Assembly: GCA_007827375.1 (NCBI GenBank) | Contig: VISH01000001.1 | Location: 558,001-622,000, forward strand | Length of the DNA stretch: 64,000 nt | From: Alteromonadaceae bacterium 2753L.S.0a.02 | GTDB lineage: Bacteria; Pseudomonadota; Gammaproteobacteria; Pseudomonadales; Cellvibrionaceae | Direction: 5' to 3' | Shown here: positions 51,022-59,355 of the stretch, piece by piece | Layout: the number at the start of each line of letters is the position of its first letter | Numbering within the stretch: position 1 is the stretch's first letter | Made by a program: the position numbers and the translations under genes | Notes under the pieces: generated by a model | The model's database searches: none | Seen by the model: the letters and a program-made list of their open reading frames with translations, nothing else | What the model was told of the DNA's origin: nothing

Positions 51022-53313
51022 ATGATAAAAAATATACAGAGCCTCAAAAGTTTTGGAATATTTCAGAATCATACCAACGGTGCCGCTAAAGATTTTGGGC
51101 GCTATAACCTTTTCTATGGCTGGAACGGTAGCGGGAAATCAACGCTTTCTTGCCTGTTTCGGTCTTTAGAAAATCGCTCTATATCTCCAAAGTTTCCAGC
51201 CTGTAATTTTTCCGTTGGTGTAGATCGTGGTGCTACCGTTGATCATTTAAATATTAGCGGATGTGAGTTGAATCTATACACGTTTAACCACGATTTCATT
51301 GAAGAAAATATATCGTGGAATAATGTGGTCAAAAGTATCCTGCTTGTAGATAAAGAAAAGATCACCGAGCGAGAAAGACTTGAGGAGCTAAAGAAGCAAC
51401 AGCAGGTTGACGGTCAAGCGCACAGCGAAGAATTACAATCTATTCAAAAATTGGAAGGCGAAATATCTAAGTTTGGTACTAATAGTGCCCGACAAATGAA
51501 GTCAAGCCTACAGCTTATTGATACCACTGATAATTATTACCTCAATTACAACAAGACAAAATTTGAACAATTTATAGCTGCCAACCTCGAAGCGACCAAG
51601 GAAGAGAAGTCTTTACTTGACGATCAAAAAATCATTGAGCTAACCAACGCTGCCAAGCCAAACCAAAAACCGGCTTTAACTTTCAATCTTAACAAAGTTA
51701 ATGCTGAAAACCTGTCAAAGGCAAAAGATAGGTTAGACGATTTATTAAAAACAAGTGTGGTAAGCCAAACTATAAAAAGGCTCGTTGACCATGGCGATAT
51801 TAAAACATGGGTGGAAACAGGTCTCGATCTTCATAAGCGCCATGATTCAAAGCAATGTGAATTTTGCGGAAATGAATTGACCGAAGAAAGAATCAAACAA
51901 CTCGAATCACATTTTAACGATGACTATAAAGCCTTTCAGCAACGCCTAACAAATGCAGATCAATGGCTTTCAGGTCAATACATCCAGCAGCCGCCACTAC
52001 CTTCTGAAAGTGAACTATACCAAGAGTTTCATAAAGATTATGGTGCCGCTTGTGCTGGTCTTCAAACTGCCATTACAGACCTAAACAAGGAAATCGAGCA
52101 ATGGCATGAAACCTTAAAGCAAAAGATTAGTAATCCACTTGAAACCGGGTTGACTGTTGTTTACATTACTGAGAAGTCTATTCAGGCTGTTAATAGTGCC
52201 ATAGACCTAATTGAAGCAGCGATTAAAAAACATAATCATAAATCCGAAAACTTTCAGGAAGAAATTACCAAGGCGAAAAAGCAACTTGAGCTTCACTATG
52301 CAACGGCTGAGGTTAAAGAGTTCGCTTATCATGATAAAAAGCAAGAAGTAATAGACCGGACTGATAAAAACCGGACTCTTAAAAGCACTATTGAGAAAAG
52401 AAAATCTGAGGTTAGGACACTTGAAGATTCACTGTCTAACGAAAGTTTAGGTGCTGATCAATTCAACGATTCATTGCACAAATTTCTGGGGCGGAGCGAA
52501 TTAACCCTTCGATTCAATGCAGCGAAGAAAGGCTACGAAATACTTAGAAACAGCTCAGATCCAGTTCAAGGGAATTTAAGCGAGGGCGAAAAGACAGCCA
52601 TTGCGTTTGTATACTTTATCACCAAGCTAAAAGAGAATGACAACAAGATTGAAGATACTGTTGTTGTCATCGACGATCCTATATCAAGCTTTGACTCCAA
52701 TCACCTGTTTCATGCGTATTCATTCATGCGGGTGAATTGTGAAAAAGCCAAGCAGTTATTTGTTCTCACTCATAACTTCACATTCTTTAAGCTGGTGAGG
52801 GACTGGATTTCAAGGAAGAACAAAAAAGACAACCAGAATATAGCTAATTTCTATGTTGTAAAAGCCAGTAGCGAGGTTCCCAGATCGTCCACGTATACGG
52901 ATGCTGAACCAGCCCTTGTTTTGTACAACTCAGAATACCACTATATTTTCTCACGGTTGAATTCACTAAGGAGTCAGCAGACGCTTGAAACCGATGATCA
53001 TTTTCTTGCTGCAAACCTTTCGCGAAAGCTGCTTGAATCGTTCCTGTCATTCAAATTTCCAAAAAATCGGGGTAATTTTGCCAATCTCTTCAATGTGGCT
53101 GTGAGCGCAAGTGAAAACCCTGAAGATGAAAAGAAGGAAAAAATAAGAAAATTTATTAATGAATACTCTCACAATGATCTTATAGAAATAAATGAAGATT
53201 TTGTTGAAAACTTAATAGGTGAAAGTGCTGCCGTCATATCAGATATTTTTGACTGGATAAATGAACTTGATAAACAGCACTTTGACGAAATGATGGAAGT
53301 TTCAACGGGCTAA
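51022..53313 (+). CDS. rloC: RloC-like AAA/ABC ATPase, candidate anticodon nuclease
   Basis: 763 residues. Walker A GWNGSGKST (33-41, Lys39) is near the start, and signature LSEGEK and Walker B VVVIDDPISSFD near residues 520-560. Between them are long coiled coils with a CEFCG zinc-hook motif (Cys279, Cys282), as in RloC and Rad50. The C-terminal part carries Arg668-x3-Glu672 and His717, a spacing pattern that resembles the R-E-H nuclease triad of PrrC/RloC. Those enzymes cut tRNA anticodon loops when a restriction system is disabled or DNA is damaged. It follows the Eco29kI-type gene by 42 bp, a natural setting for such a back-up defence. Confidence 0.65.
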   Translation: MIKNIQSLKSFGIFQNHTNGAAKDFGRYNLFYGWNGSGKSTLSCLFRSLENRSISPKFPACNFSVGVDRGATVDHLNISGCELNLYTFNHDFIEENISWNNVVKSILLVDKEKITERERLEELKKQQQVDGQAHSEELQSIQKLEGEISKFGTNSARQMKSSLQLIDTTDNYYLNYNKTKFEQFIAANLEATKEEKSLLDDQKIIELTNAAKPNQKPALTFNLNKVNAENLSKAKDRLDDLLKTSVVSQTIKRLVDHGDIKTWVETGLDLHKRHDSKQCEFCGNELTEERIKQLESHFNDDYKAFQQRLTNADQWLSGQYIQQPPLPSESELYQEFHKDYGAACAGLQTAITDLNKEIEQWHETLKQKISNPLETGLTVVYITEKSIQAVNSAIDLIEAAIKKHNHKSENFQEEITKAKKQLELHYATAEVKEFAYHDKKQEVIDRTDKNRTLKSTIEKRKSEVRTLEDSLSNESLGADQFNDSLHKFLGRSELTLRFNAAKKGYEILRNSSDPVQGNLSEGEKTAIAFVYFITKLKENDNKIEDTVVVIDDPISSFDSNHLFHAYSFMRVNCEKAKQLFVLTHNFTFFKLVRDWISRKNKKDNQNIANFYVVKASSEVPRSSTYTDAEPALVLYNSEYHYIFSRLNSLRSQQTLETDDHFLAANLSRKLLESFLSFKFPKNRGNFANLFNVAVSASENPEDEKKEKIRKFINEYSHNDLIEINEDFVENLIGESAAVISDIFDWINELDKQHFDEMMEVSTG

Positions 53314-53317
53314 TAGC

Positions 53318-53647
53318 TTATTTAATTCGCAACATTCTATCCTTTAACAACTGTCGTTTATCTTTAGGAGCAGATGAATGTGACATATAGCGGCTAGAGT
53401 ATACGACAGTCTGGTTAATGAACGCTTCATCTATCGCATGATGCAACGACTCCATAACACGGGGATTAACATCAAGATTTCGTTCACGCTGATCTATCCA
53501 TGACTTAACAAAAGGAAACACAAGGGCTTCCAGAAGTTCAGCACGTGAACAACCTTCAATTTCAGATAGGGCGATAAAAAGGTTATGTAATTCCGGGCGT
53601 AAGTGTGTGACAGTTAAATTTTTATGCTTGGGTTCGGTGGCTTCCAT
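53318..53647 (-). CDS. Small protein with ribbon-helix-helix-like start, unknown
   Basis: 109 residues. LTVTHLRPELHNLFIALSEI and CSRAELLEALVFPFVKSWID look like a ribbon-helix-helix, followed by a basic tail (DKRQLLKDRMLRIK). Two bases separate its start from the stop of the upstream small gene (53650-53913), so they form a leftward operon, convergent with the RloC-like gene. It may be a repressor or antitoxin; nothing else identifies it. Confidence 0.5.
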   Translation of the reverse strand: MEATEPKHKNLTVTHLRPELHNLFIALSEIEGCSRAELLEALVFPFVKSWIDQRERNLDVNPRVMESLHHAIDEAFINQTVVYSSRYMSHSSAPKDKRQLLKDRMLRIK

Positions 53648-53649
53648 TA

Positions 53650-53913
53650 TTACGCCCCACGTTCTTTAGCTGAAAATTCCTCGAAGCTCATATACCCGTA
53701 AGATTTTCCACTTTCAGCATCCTTCGCGGCTTGTTCTGCCATTTCGCGGACATAATGCAGTTCAATGGCTTCTTCGTCGGTTACGTCACCGGGTTTGTAT
53801 TTTTCTTTAATCAATAATGAAATAACTGGTTTAATTCGGTCACTGAGTTTGGATTTTATTTTATCCAGATAAGCGGATTTTTGCTTTTCGTTTGGGAAGT
53901 ATTGTTCGGTCAT
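53650..53913 (-). CDS. Small hypothetical protein
   Basis: 87 residues, highly charged and helical (EKQKSAYLDKIKSKLSDRIK; AIELHYVREMAEQAAKDAES). There is a plausible ribosome site (GAGG) before ATG 53913. It is first in a two-gene operon with the ribbon-helix-helix-like gene. I do not recognise it. The pair could be a toxin-antitoxin unit, but the sequence does not prove it. Confidence 0.5.
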   Translation of the reverse strand: MTEQYFPNEKQKSAYLDKIKSKLSDRIKPVISLLIKEKYKPGDVTDEEAIELHYVREMAEQAAKDAESGKSYGYMSFEEFSAKERGA

Positions 53914-54257
53914 TGTGTTTACCTCGATTTTTTTGGTTATATCAATAACTATTTAGTCGAGGCTGAAAAATCCGGTTCTGAGAATGATGATAAATACTGA
54001 CTGTAACCACTGATATTTTCAGTCCCAGTTCGGTCAGTGGTTGCACCCGGTGAGCGAAAAAATAGGACAGCCACTCTAAAAAAATCCGAAAGAGAGTTAA
54101 AAAAATGCAATTTTCTTTCGGATTTAAGCTTTGTTGATATTGAAAAGAGTAGAAGCCTGAAGGTTTAGCGTTTTTAAGCAGAATCTAGAGGATTGCATGC
54201 GAGCGGAGGCCGCTCTAAACAAAAAGAAGAACTGAATGCCGTCGATGCTTTAATCGT
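53914..54257. other. 344-bp gap with one REP-like hairpin
   Basis: GAGCGG-AGG-CCGCTC at 54201-54215 folds into a perfect hairpin, 43 bp from the end of the REP-type transposase gene. Such palindromes are the usual targets of that enzyme. I see nothing else. Confidence 0.45.
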
Positions 54258-55235
54258 TTAGCACAAAAGCGCTTCACAATTTGAATAAGCCGGCCTTCGT
54301 TCCAGGCCAAGCGCTTTCGCAGCGATCGTTAGTTTTTCTTTAGCGCCAACCAGGCTTTTAAAACGGGATTCGAATTGAGTGGTTAATACCAGCCATTCGC
54401 GGCTTTGAATACCTAGCCGTTCAAGCACCGGTGGCAAATTATTGTCGATACACCCACGTTTATTTTGGCGAATTGCGCGACCGGTTACATCTACAAGTTC
54501 AATATAACCTTTCAAGTGGAACGGCAGTTCTTGAGGCATGGGCTCACGCGGGTTGCCAATAAATTCTGCGAGCTTAAGGGTTTCGTTTTTATTTTCCTTT
54601 AAATATTTAACTCGCCGTTTTATGGAGGTATGGTCGGAATTTTCTGGCGTATCGGCCATTTTTGCGCGAACTGGGTTGAGGTCTACATAGGCCATACAGG
54701 CGGCTAAGGCTTTTTCATCCAATAGCGCTTGGGATTTAAAGCGGGATTCCCATAAGCGGCCGGTACATTGGTCTTCGGCGTTAGCCATACGTGCAATGGG
54801 TTCGTTTAAACACCACATAAAGCGGCTGATATTGGCCAGTTCAATTCGCCACTCCGCCAATTTGGTTTTTACAGCCAGTAATTCCACCTCCGGTAGCTTT
54901 TCACCTTTAAGAAATTTTTGCGTGAGGAGCGTTCCCTTGTATAAGCGATGCCAGCGCAGGCAGACTTCTTCGTCGCTTAAATTCGTTACTTCCTGTTGGT
55001 TGATATGGAGCACTACGTGGTGGTGATTACTCATCACAGCATATGCGCATACATCAATGCAGAAGGTTTCACCCAGAAACAAAATTCTGTCTTCCACCCA
55101 TTGACGCCGGTGTTCGTAGTCTTTACCGGTAAAGGGATCTAAGCCGCATAAATAGGCGCGCCTAACACAGCGGGACGTGCAGTGATAACAAGATGTTGCT
55201 TCGAGTGAGATTTGGTGCTTCCTTGGTCGTGGCAC
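54258..55235 (-). CDS. REP-associated tyrosine transposase (Y1 family)
   Basis: 325 residues starting at GTG 55235 (MPRPRKHQISLE). The HuH motif is NHHHVVLHI (residues about 71-79), and the catalytic Tyr is probably that of AYVDLNPVRA. RLWESRFKSQALLDEKALAACM is typical of this IS200-related family. Such enzymes nick single-stranded DNA at REP palindromes. It lies at the right end of the island, next to the tRNA. As the only recombination gene in the island it may be a passenger; it does not resemble an integrase. Confidence 0.85.
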   Translation of the reverse strand: MPRPRKHQISLEATSCYHCTSRCVRRAYLCGLDPFTGKDYEHRRQWVEDRILFLGETFCIDVCAYAVMSNHHHVVLHINQQEVTNLSDEEVCLRWHRLYKGTLLTQKFLKGEKLPEVELLAVKTKLAEWRIELANISRFMWCLNEPIARMANAEDQCTGRLWESRFKSQALLDEKALAACMAYVDLNPVRAKMADTPENSDHTSIKRRVKYLKENKNETLKLAEFIGNPREPMPQELPFHLKGYIELVDVTGRAIRQNKRGCIDNNLPPVLERLGIQSREWLVLTTQFESRFKSLVGAKEKLTIAAKALGLERRPAYSNCEALLC

Positions 55236-55483
55236 GTGGGAGTCCTAGCCTTGCACAAATACTGCTCATATATACAGCATTATTCCTATTGCTTTCAATA
55301 TTTCTTAGGGATATCCGCAATATTTTCTTGCAAAAACCAGCATAAAACTTACTCCAAAAGCTCAATCGGTGGAAGGCTCGCCCACCGTGACCCACGGCCA
55401 CTCAAAATCGCTCCTGATGATTTTATCGAACCACGCGGGTTCTCATCCGATTCCGGGCATTTCGTACAGACATAAAAAAGCCC

Positions 55484-55504
55484 CGACCGAATGGACGAGG
55501 CTTC
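55484..55504 (-). terminator. Terminator downstream of tRNA-Phe
   Basis: On the minus strand AAGCC...GGCTT arms with a partly paired centre are followed by six T. It lies 10 bp past the tRNA 3' end and was probably brought by the island. Confidence 0.6.
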
Positions 55505-55514
55505 TCTGGAATAG

Positions 55515-55590
55515 TGGTGCCCAGAGGCGGAATCGAACCACCGACACGGGGATTTTCAATCCCCTGCTCTACCGACTGAGCTATCTGGGC
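55515..55590 (-). tRNA. tRNA-Phe (anticodon GAA)
   Basis: 76 nt on the minus strand with encoded CCA. The acceptor stem is GCCCAGA/TCTGGGC, the D arm GCTCAGTCGGTAGAGC, the anticodon arm GGGGATTGAAAATCCCC with GAA, and the T arm has GGTTCGATTCC. The 3' part (55515-55561) is duplicated at 48011-48057, marking it as the attachment site of the island on its left. Confidence 0.97.
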
Positions 55591-55677
55591 AAAAACGGTT
55601 TTTGGCGGCGAGGGCCGCGAAGGGTGCGTATTAAACCTGTTCGCAGGCTGCGAGTCAAGCGGTGCTTGCATCCTTTT

Positions 55678-56259
55678 TCATGTCTTGCCCTGGTCGTTTT
55701 TTGGCCATTCGTGTTCGCGGCAAATGAGGTTTACTTCGCTCTGTGCCAAAGGTTGATTCACCAGATTGCAGTGGTAGCCCGCAGCGGTTTTTTGGTGGTG
55801 TTTACAGCTTGAACAAAGACCAAAAGTGCGCATTCGGTTGGCCTGCAGCAGGCCGCTGAGTAGTTTGTGCAGTTGCGTGCCTAATGCATCGCGTTCTGCG
55901 TTATTCATCGCGTCACTAACCGCCAAAAACGCCGGGGTGGGAATGCTTTCGGCGATCAGCGCCCGGCCCTGGGGGGTAATTTTCAAATGCGCACTGCGCT
56001 TGTCGTTGGGGTTTTGTTGCTTGGTGAGCAGGCCCTTGGCTTCGAGCGCTTTGAGGGTTTGCGATACGGTGCCTTTGGTTTGGCCCAGGTATTCGGTAAC
56101 CGCCATGGGGGTGTCTGAAAACTTATTGCACCCCGCCAGGTAGCGCAGCGCTTCCAGTTGCACCGGCTGTAAGCTGTGAGGCGAGCTGGCCTGACGGGCT
56201 GCAACGCGCATCAGGGCTGCCAGCCGTTCTGCCAAGTCGTAGAGTTCATTACTGTTCAT
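55678..56259 (-). CDS. MarR-family regulator with Cys-rich C-terminal tail
   Basis: 193 residues, longer than the usual 140-150. The winged helix is at about 45-100 (TPMAVTEYLGQTKGTVSQTLKALEAKGLL, then the wing DKRSAHLKITPQG). The extra tail holds CSSCKHHQ...YHCNLV...ICREHEW, four Cys and several His, suggesting a zinc or iron-sulphur site for redox or metal sensing. It is divergent from a thioredoxin-like gene, with a perfect palindrome between them that is likely its operator. Confidence 0.85.
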   Translation of the reverse strand: MNSNELYDLAERLAALMRVAARQASSPHSLQPVQLEALRYLAGCNKFSDTPMAVTEYLGQTKGTVSQTLKALEAKGLLTKQQNPNDKRSAHLKITPQGRALIAESIPTPAFLAVSDAMNNAERDALGTQLHKLLSGLLQANRMRTFGLCSSCKHHQKTAAGYHCNLVNQPLAQSEVNLICREHEWPKNDQGKT

Positions 56260-56324
56260 GGCAAAATAGTATCGACTAAAAACTTTATTGACAAGCCGAA
56301 GTTTTCTCCATTAGGATTTATATG

Positions 56325-56339
56325 GTATCGATTCGATAC
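56325..56339. promoter_or_regulatory. Palindrome GTATCGATTCGATAC, probable MarR operator
   Basis: A perfect 7-1-7 palindrome 24 bp before the thioredoxin-like start. A related half-site, AGTATCGACTA, lies at 56266-56276 next to the MarR start. TTGACA at 56288-56293 is a possible promoter -35 element. Confidence 0.65.
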
Positions 56340-56362
56340 TAAATGTCATTAAGGAGATTACA

Positions 56363-56603
56363 ATGAGCATTGCAACTTTTTTACCACGCCGGCTGCCCGG
56401 TATGCGTTTCAGCCGAACAACAATTTCTTGCCGCGCTGGATAGCGCGCGTGTTTCTGTGGAGGTGGTTCACCTTGGCGAGCATAAGCAGCGCATTGCTGC
56501 CGCTCGCGCAGCGGGGGTGCAATCCGTACCGGCGCTGGTGTTGGATGATGCGGTTTTTCATATTAATTTTGGCGCCGCCCTCAACGATGTGGAGGGTGTG
56601 TAA
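56363..56603 (+). CDS. Thioredoxin/glutaredoxin-like redox protein, frameshifted near the start
   Basis: About 78 residues. The body (LFYHAGCPVCVSAEQQFLAAL, GVQSVPALVLDD) is a small thioredoxin fold with the redox pair CPVC and a cis-Pro loop. The natural ATG at 56363, seven bases after AAGGAG, is one base out of frame. Removing one T from the run of six at 56375-56380 gives MSIATFYHAGCPVC. As written, translation in frame would need the TTG at 56370. It could be a sequence error, transcript slippage or a mutation. The next gene overlaps by one base (TAATG). Confidence 0.65.
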
Positions 56604-57352
56604 TGCGTACCCTGGTTAAACCTTTATTTTTTGGAGGATTGTTAGCGCTCGGCAGTTGCTTGGCGTTTAACGCGCTGGCCCATTCTGGTGGGATTAAATC
56701 GAAAGGGGCTAAGCATGCGCTGGCGCCTTTCGATATTGTTCATACCAAAATCACAACAGAGGGCAATGTTGCGGTTTTCCACATGGCGGTTTCGCGAAAA
56801 GCCGGTAAGTCCAGGCCCTCCGCGAGCGGTGCATTGGCGGGTAGCGAGGTATTTTCTTACGTTTGGCCCACCACGCTCGACAGCTACCAGGTGGGCTTTG
56901 AACACGACGCCGGTATTTTAGCCCTGGCCGTAACTGCTCACCCGGATTTCGACGACACCCCGCTGTTCGACGAAAACGGTGATGGAAAATTAAATAACGA
57001 TGGCAATGTGTGGCACAGCCATTGGGTGGTTTTACAGCCCAATGAGCAATGTGGCGACGGCGCTTTGGGTGTTGTGGATATTCCCGAGGGCGCGCAACCG
57101 CGACTGCCGAAAACCTGGCCGGGTTTGCCAATATTGTTAGACAGCCCCGGCTGGCAGCCCATTTTCGATAAGGAGTCTGTGGAAGTTCGTGTGCCCTTTT
57201 CTGATATCGGTTTACTGGAGGCGAGTAATTTCGATGGCGTGACTGCCGCTTTGCGGGTGAATCAGAGCGTACACGCACCCTTGCTCTGTGTCGTGAATGT
57301 TATGGATATTGCTTCGGGCGACCTAAGTTTGCCGGGTGTGGTGAATCAATAA
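56603..57352 (+). CDS. Periplasmic protein with Ca-binding-like loop, unknown function
   Basis: 249 residues with a signal peptide (1-26, NALAH). DENGDGKLNNDG near residue 120 fits an EF-hand-type calcium loop. NVWHSHWVVLQPNEQCGDGALG is the other notable block. I do not recognise the family. It overlaps the thioredoxin-like gene by one base, so both belong to one operon facing away from the Cys-rich MarR regulator; a redox or metal stress function is inference. Confidence 0.6.
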   Translation: MRTLVKPLFFGGLLALGSCLAFNALAHSGGIKSKGAKHALAPFDIVHTKITTEGNVAVFHMAVSRKAGKSRPSASGALAGSEVFSYVWPTTLDSYQVGFEHDAGILALAVTAHPDFDDTPLFDENGDGKLNNDGNVWHSHWVVLQPNEQCGDGALGVVDIPEGAQPRLPKTWPGLPILLDSPGWQPIFDKESVEVRVPFSDIGLLEASNFDGVTAALRVNQSVHAPLLCVVNVMDIASGDLSLPGVVNQ

Positions 57353-57368
57353 TGCCACAGCGCGGCTG

Positions 57369-57803
57369 TTACAAATTTAACAACTTAAGTAATGGCCGCG
57401 CGTTTCTCGGAGTTACCAAGTCTGCCAGGGTGTATTCATCCAGCACCGCCCAAAAAGCGCGTAACGCCTGTTGTAACACCCCTTTAAGCTTGCAGCCGGG
57501 GGTAATCACACAGGTATCTGCGTCGCCCAGGCATTCCACCAGGGCAAGGTCTTTTTCAGTGTCGCGTACCAGCTGCCCCAGGTTAATTTCTGCAGCGGGG
57601 CGGCCAAGCCGCAGCCCACCGCTTTTGCCGCGTGTCGCATTGAGGTAACCCGCCGCGTTGAGTTGTTGTACCACTTTCATCAGATGGTTTTTGGAAATGC
57701 CATAGGCGTCGGCAATTTCCTGAATGGTGCAGCTACCTTCGCCTTTGAGGGCGACATAGGTCATAACACGCAACGCGTAATCGGTGTAACGAGTGATATG
57801 CAT
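57369..57803 (-). CDS. nsrR: Nitric-oxide-sensing Rrf2-family repressor NsrR
   Basis: 144 residues. The winged helix is at 1-70 (MHITRYTDYALRVMTYVAL; IQEIADAYGISKNHLMKVVQQL). Three Cys in ECLGDADTCVITPGC match the iron-sulphur ligands of NsrR. NsrR releases DNA when nitric oxide destroys the cluster. It lies 12 bp after the nnrS stop in the same operon, and two palindromes upstream of nnrS fit its binding site, so it represses its own operon. Confidence 0.92.
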   Translation of the reverse strand: MHITRYTDYALRVMTYVALKGEGSCTIQEIADAYGISKNHLMKVVQQLNAAGYLNATRGKSGGLRLGRPAAEINLGQLVRDTEKDLALVECLGDADTCVITPGCKLKGVLQQALRAFWAVLDEYTLADLVTPRNARPLLKLLNL

Positions 57804-57815
57804 AGTTTGTTTTAT

Positions 57816-59006
57816 TTACCCCGGGCGGCCATCGATACGGGGGCTGCTGAGTATTGGCCAGTACAGCAAGACAAACAGCAGGTTGGCGGCCACCCAAAGG
57901 ATTGCTGTTGCCGCGAGCCCCAGGCGAAAATCCATCGCCCCGAAAGCTGTAATCAGGCGCAGTAACGCGGCAAGATTAATGAACACGTACACCCAGAGTG
58001 CGAAAGGTTGTAGGGCCAAATTGCGACCGGTATGACCAACTGCGACGCGGGTCATTACCCCGAAAATCAAAGTCGCCATGGCACCAGCGCCCAGGGTATG
58101 CTGCCAAACACTGGGGCTTACACTTGCCAGGCCCGCGTAATTTAAGGCACGCAGTAAAAGCGCGACGACTATCCAGGCATAGCCTAGGTGCAATACCCAC
58201 AGCAGCGGCTCACTGCGAACCACCCAACCACGCCACAACAGTAGTCGAGCTCCGTTTAACAGGGCGACCAGCGCGAAGGCAAGGGCGAGAATCAGTTTAT
58301 CGCTTAGCGATAAATCCAAAACAATTAATAACAACGTGCCAACAATACAGGCAATATCGAGCCACTTATAAGATTTAACAACACCCGGCTGGAGCTTGCT
58401 ACGCTTTAACCAGTTGCTGCTGAATGCGGGTGTGATGCGCCCGGCAATAATAATCATAACCAGGGTTATAACATTAAAACCCAGCAGCTTGCCCTGCGTT
58501 GACCACACAAAATTTTGTGTCGCCGCACCGTAATGCATAAAGCCGTTACCCAGTGTTAATAAGCCCAGCACGAGCACCAATACGAGGTTGCGATAATTTT
58601 TATAGCGCAACACAACCGCAACAACATACACCGCAAGAAATACAAAAAAGCTCATGTCCACCGCTGCAACCAGGCTGTAGGGCACTCCCATGTGCACCAG
58701 GCTTCCGGAAAAAAATACCAAAGTGCGACCGGCGAGCCACAGGGCTACCAGGGCAAACAAACGCCCACCGGCAATACCGGGGGTCGGCGTCCAGTTGGTG
58801 ATCGCGGTTAATACAAAACCAGCAATCGCCGCAGGCACCCAACCGTAGAGCATCTCATGGGCGTGCCAGTCGGTAATTATCATACGCGATGGCAAGGGCA
58901 TGCCTAACAACAGCGCCGCCAACCACGCCAGTAACACCGCTGCACCGTACAGCCCTACCAACAGAAAAAATGGCCGAAACGGGAATGCCAGTAAACTTGT
59001 GTTCAT
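57816..59006 (-). CDS. nnrS: NnrS haem-copper membrane protein
   Basis: 396 residues with about 12 membrane segments. Family marks include FPFRPFFLLVGLYGA at the start, DWHAHEMLYGWVPAAIAGF, and GAGAMATLIFGVMTRVAVGHTGR with conserved His. NnrS helps cells withstand nitric oxide. It is first in the operon with nsrR. The 107-bp gap to the divergent small membrane gene holds two NsrR boxes, so all three genes probably respond to nitric oxide. Confidence 0.93.
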   Translation of the reverse strand: MNTSLLAFPFRPFFLLVGLYGAAVLLAWLAALLLGMPLPSRMIITDWHAHEMLYGWVPAAIAGFVLTAITNWTPTPGIAGGRLFALVALWLAGRTLVFFSGSLVHMGVPYSLVAAVDMSFFVFLAVYVVAVVLRYKNYRNLVLVLVLGLLTLGNGFMHYGAATQNFVWSTQGKLLGFNVITLVMIIIAGRITPAFSSNWLKRSKLQPGVVKSYKWLDIACIVGTLLLIVLDLSLSDKLILALAFALVALLNGARLLLWRGWVVRSEPLLWVLHLGYAWIVVALLLRALNYAGLASVSPSVWQHTLGAGAMATLIFGVMTRVAVGHTGRNLALQPFALWVYVFINLAALLRLITAFGAMDFRLGLAATAILWVAANLLFVLLYWPILSSPRIDGRPG

Positions 59007-59024
59007 TTCTAATCCCCAAACTTT

Positions 59025-59074
59025 AAAGATGCATTCATTTTACATCTTTAAAAGATGTATCTACAATACATCTT
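59025..59074. promoter_or_regulatory. Two NsrR-type palindromes in the divergent promoter region
   Basis: Box 1 at 59025-59049 has arms AAAGATG/CATCTTT, and box 2 at 59052-59074 has arms AAGATGTAT/ATACATCTT. Both match the known AAGATGYA...TRCATCTT NsrR pattern and lie 19 bp upstream of nnrS and 40 bp upstream of the rightward gene. Confidence 0.85.
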
Positions 59075-59113
59075 ATTCGGATCATTTGATGTCTCTCAAA
59101 CAGGCGGTTTTTT

Positions 59114-59335
59114 ATGAAGGGCGAGTCACTGTTATCTCTGGGCCACCAAGCCATGCTTACCACCTTGGTTTTATCTGTTATTGCTGCAATAGCCGCTTAC
59201 GGCGCGAGTGATCACCTACCCCTTGGGTCACAGATCAGCGCACATCTGTTGTTGCTGGTGCTGCCGGTATTTTTAAAGTTGGGCTACATTATGCGGCTAA
59301 CCGCCCTAAGACATTTAGGCCGAGCGGCACATTGA
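59114..59335 (+). CDS. Small two-pass membrane protein, NsrR-regulated
   Basis: 73 residues with membrane segments at about 15-32 and 42-60 and a basic end (MRLTALRHLGRAAH). It starts 40 bp after the second NsrR box. I do not know a characterised homologue; small proteins like this occur beside nnrS. A role in nitric oxide tolerance is inference from the shared operator. The start is the only in-frame ATG; the nearby ATG at 59089 is out of frame. Confidence 0.6.
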   Translation: MKGESLLSLGHQAMLTTLVLSVIAAIAAYGASDHLPLGSQISAHLLLLVLPVFLKLGYIMRLTALRHLGRAAH

Positions 59336-59355
59336 TAAAGGCCTTAAAAAACGCA

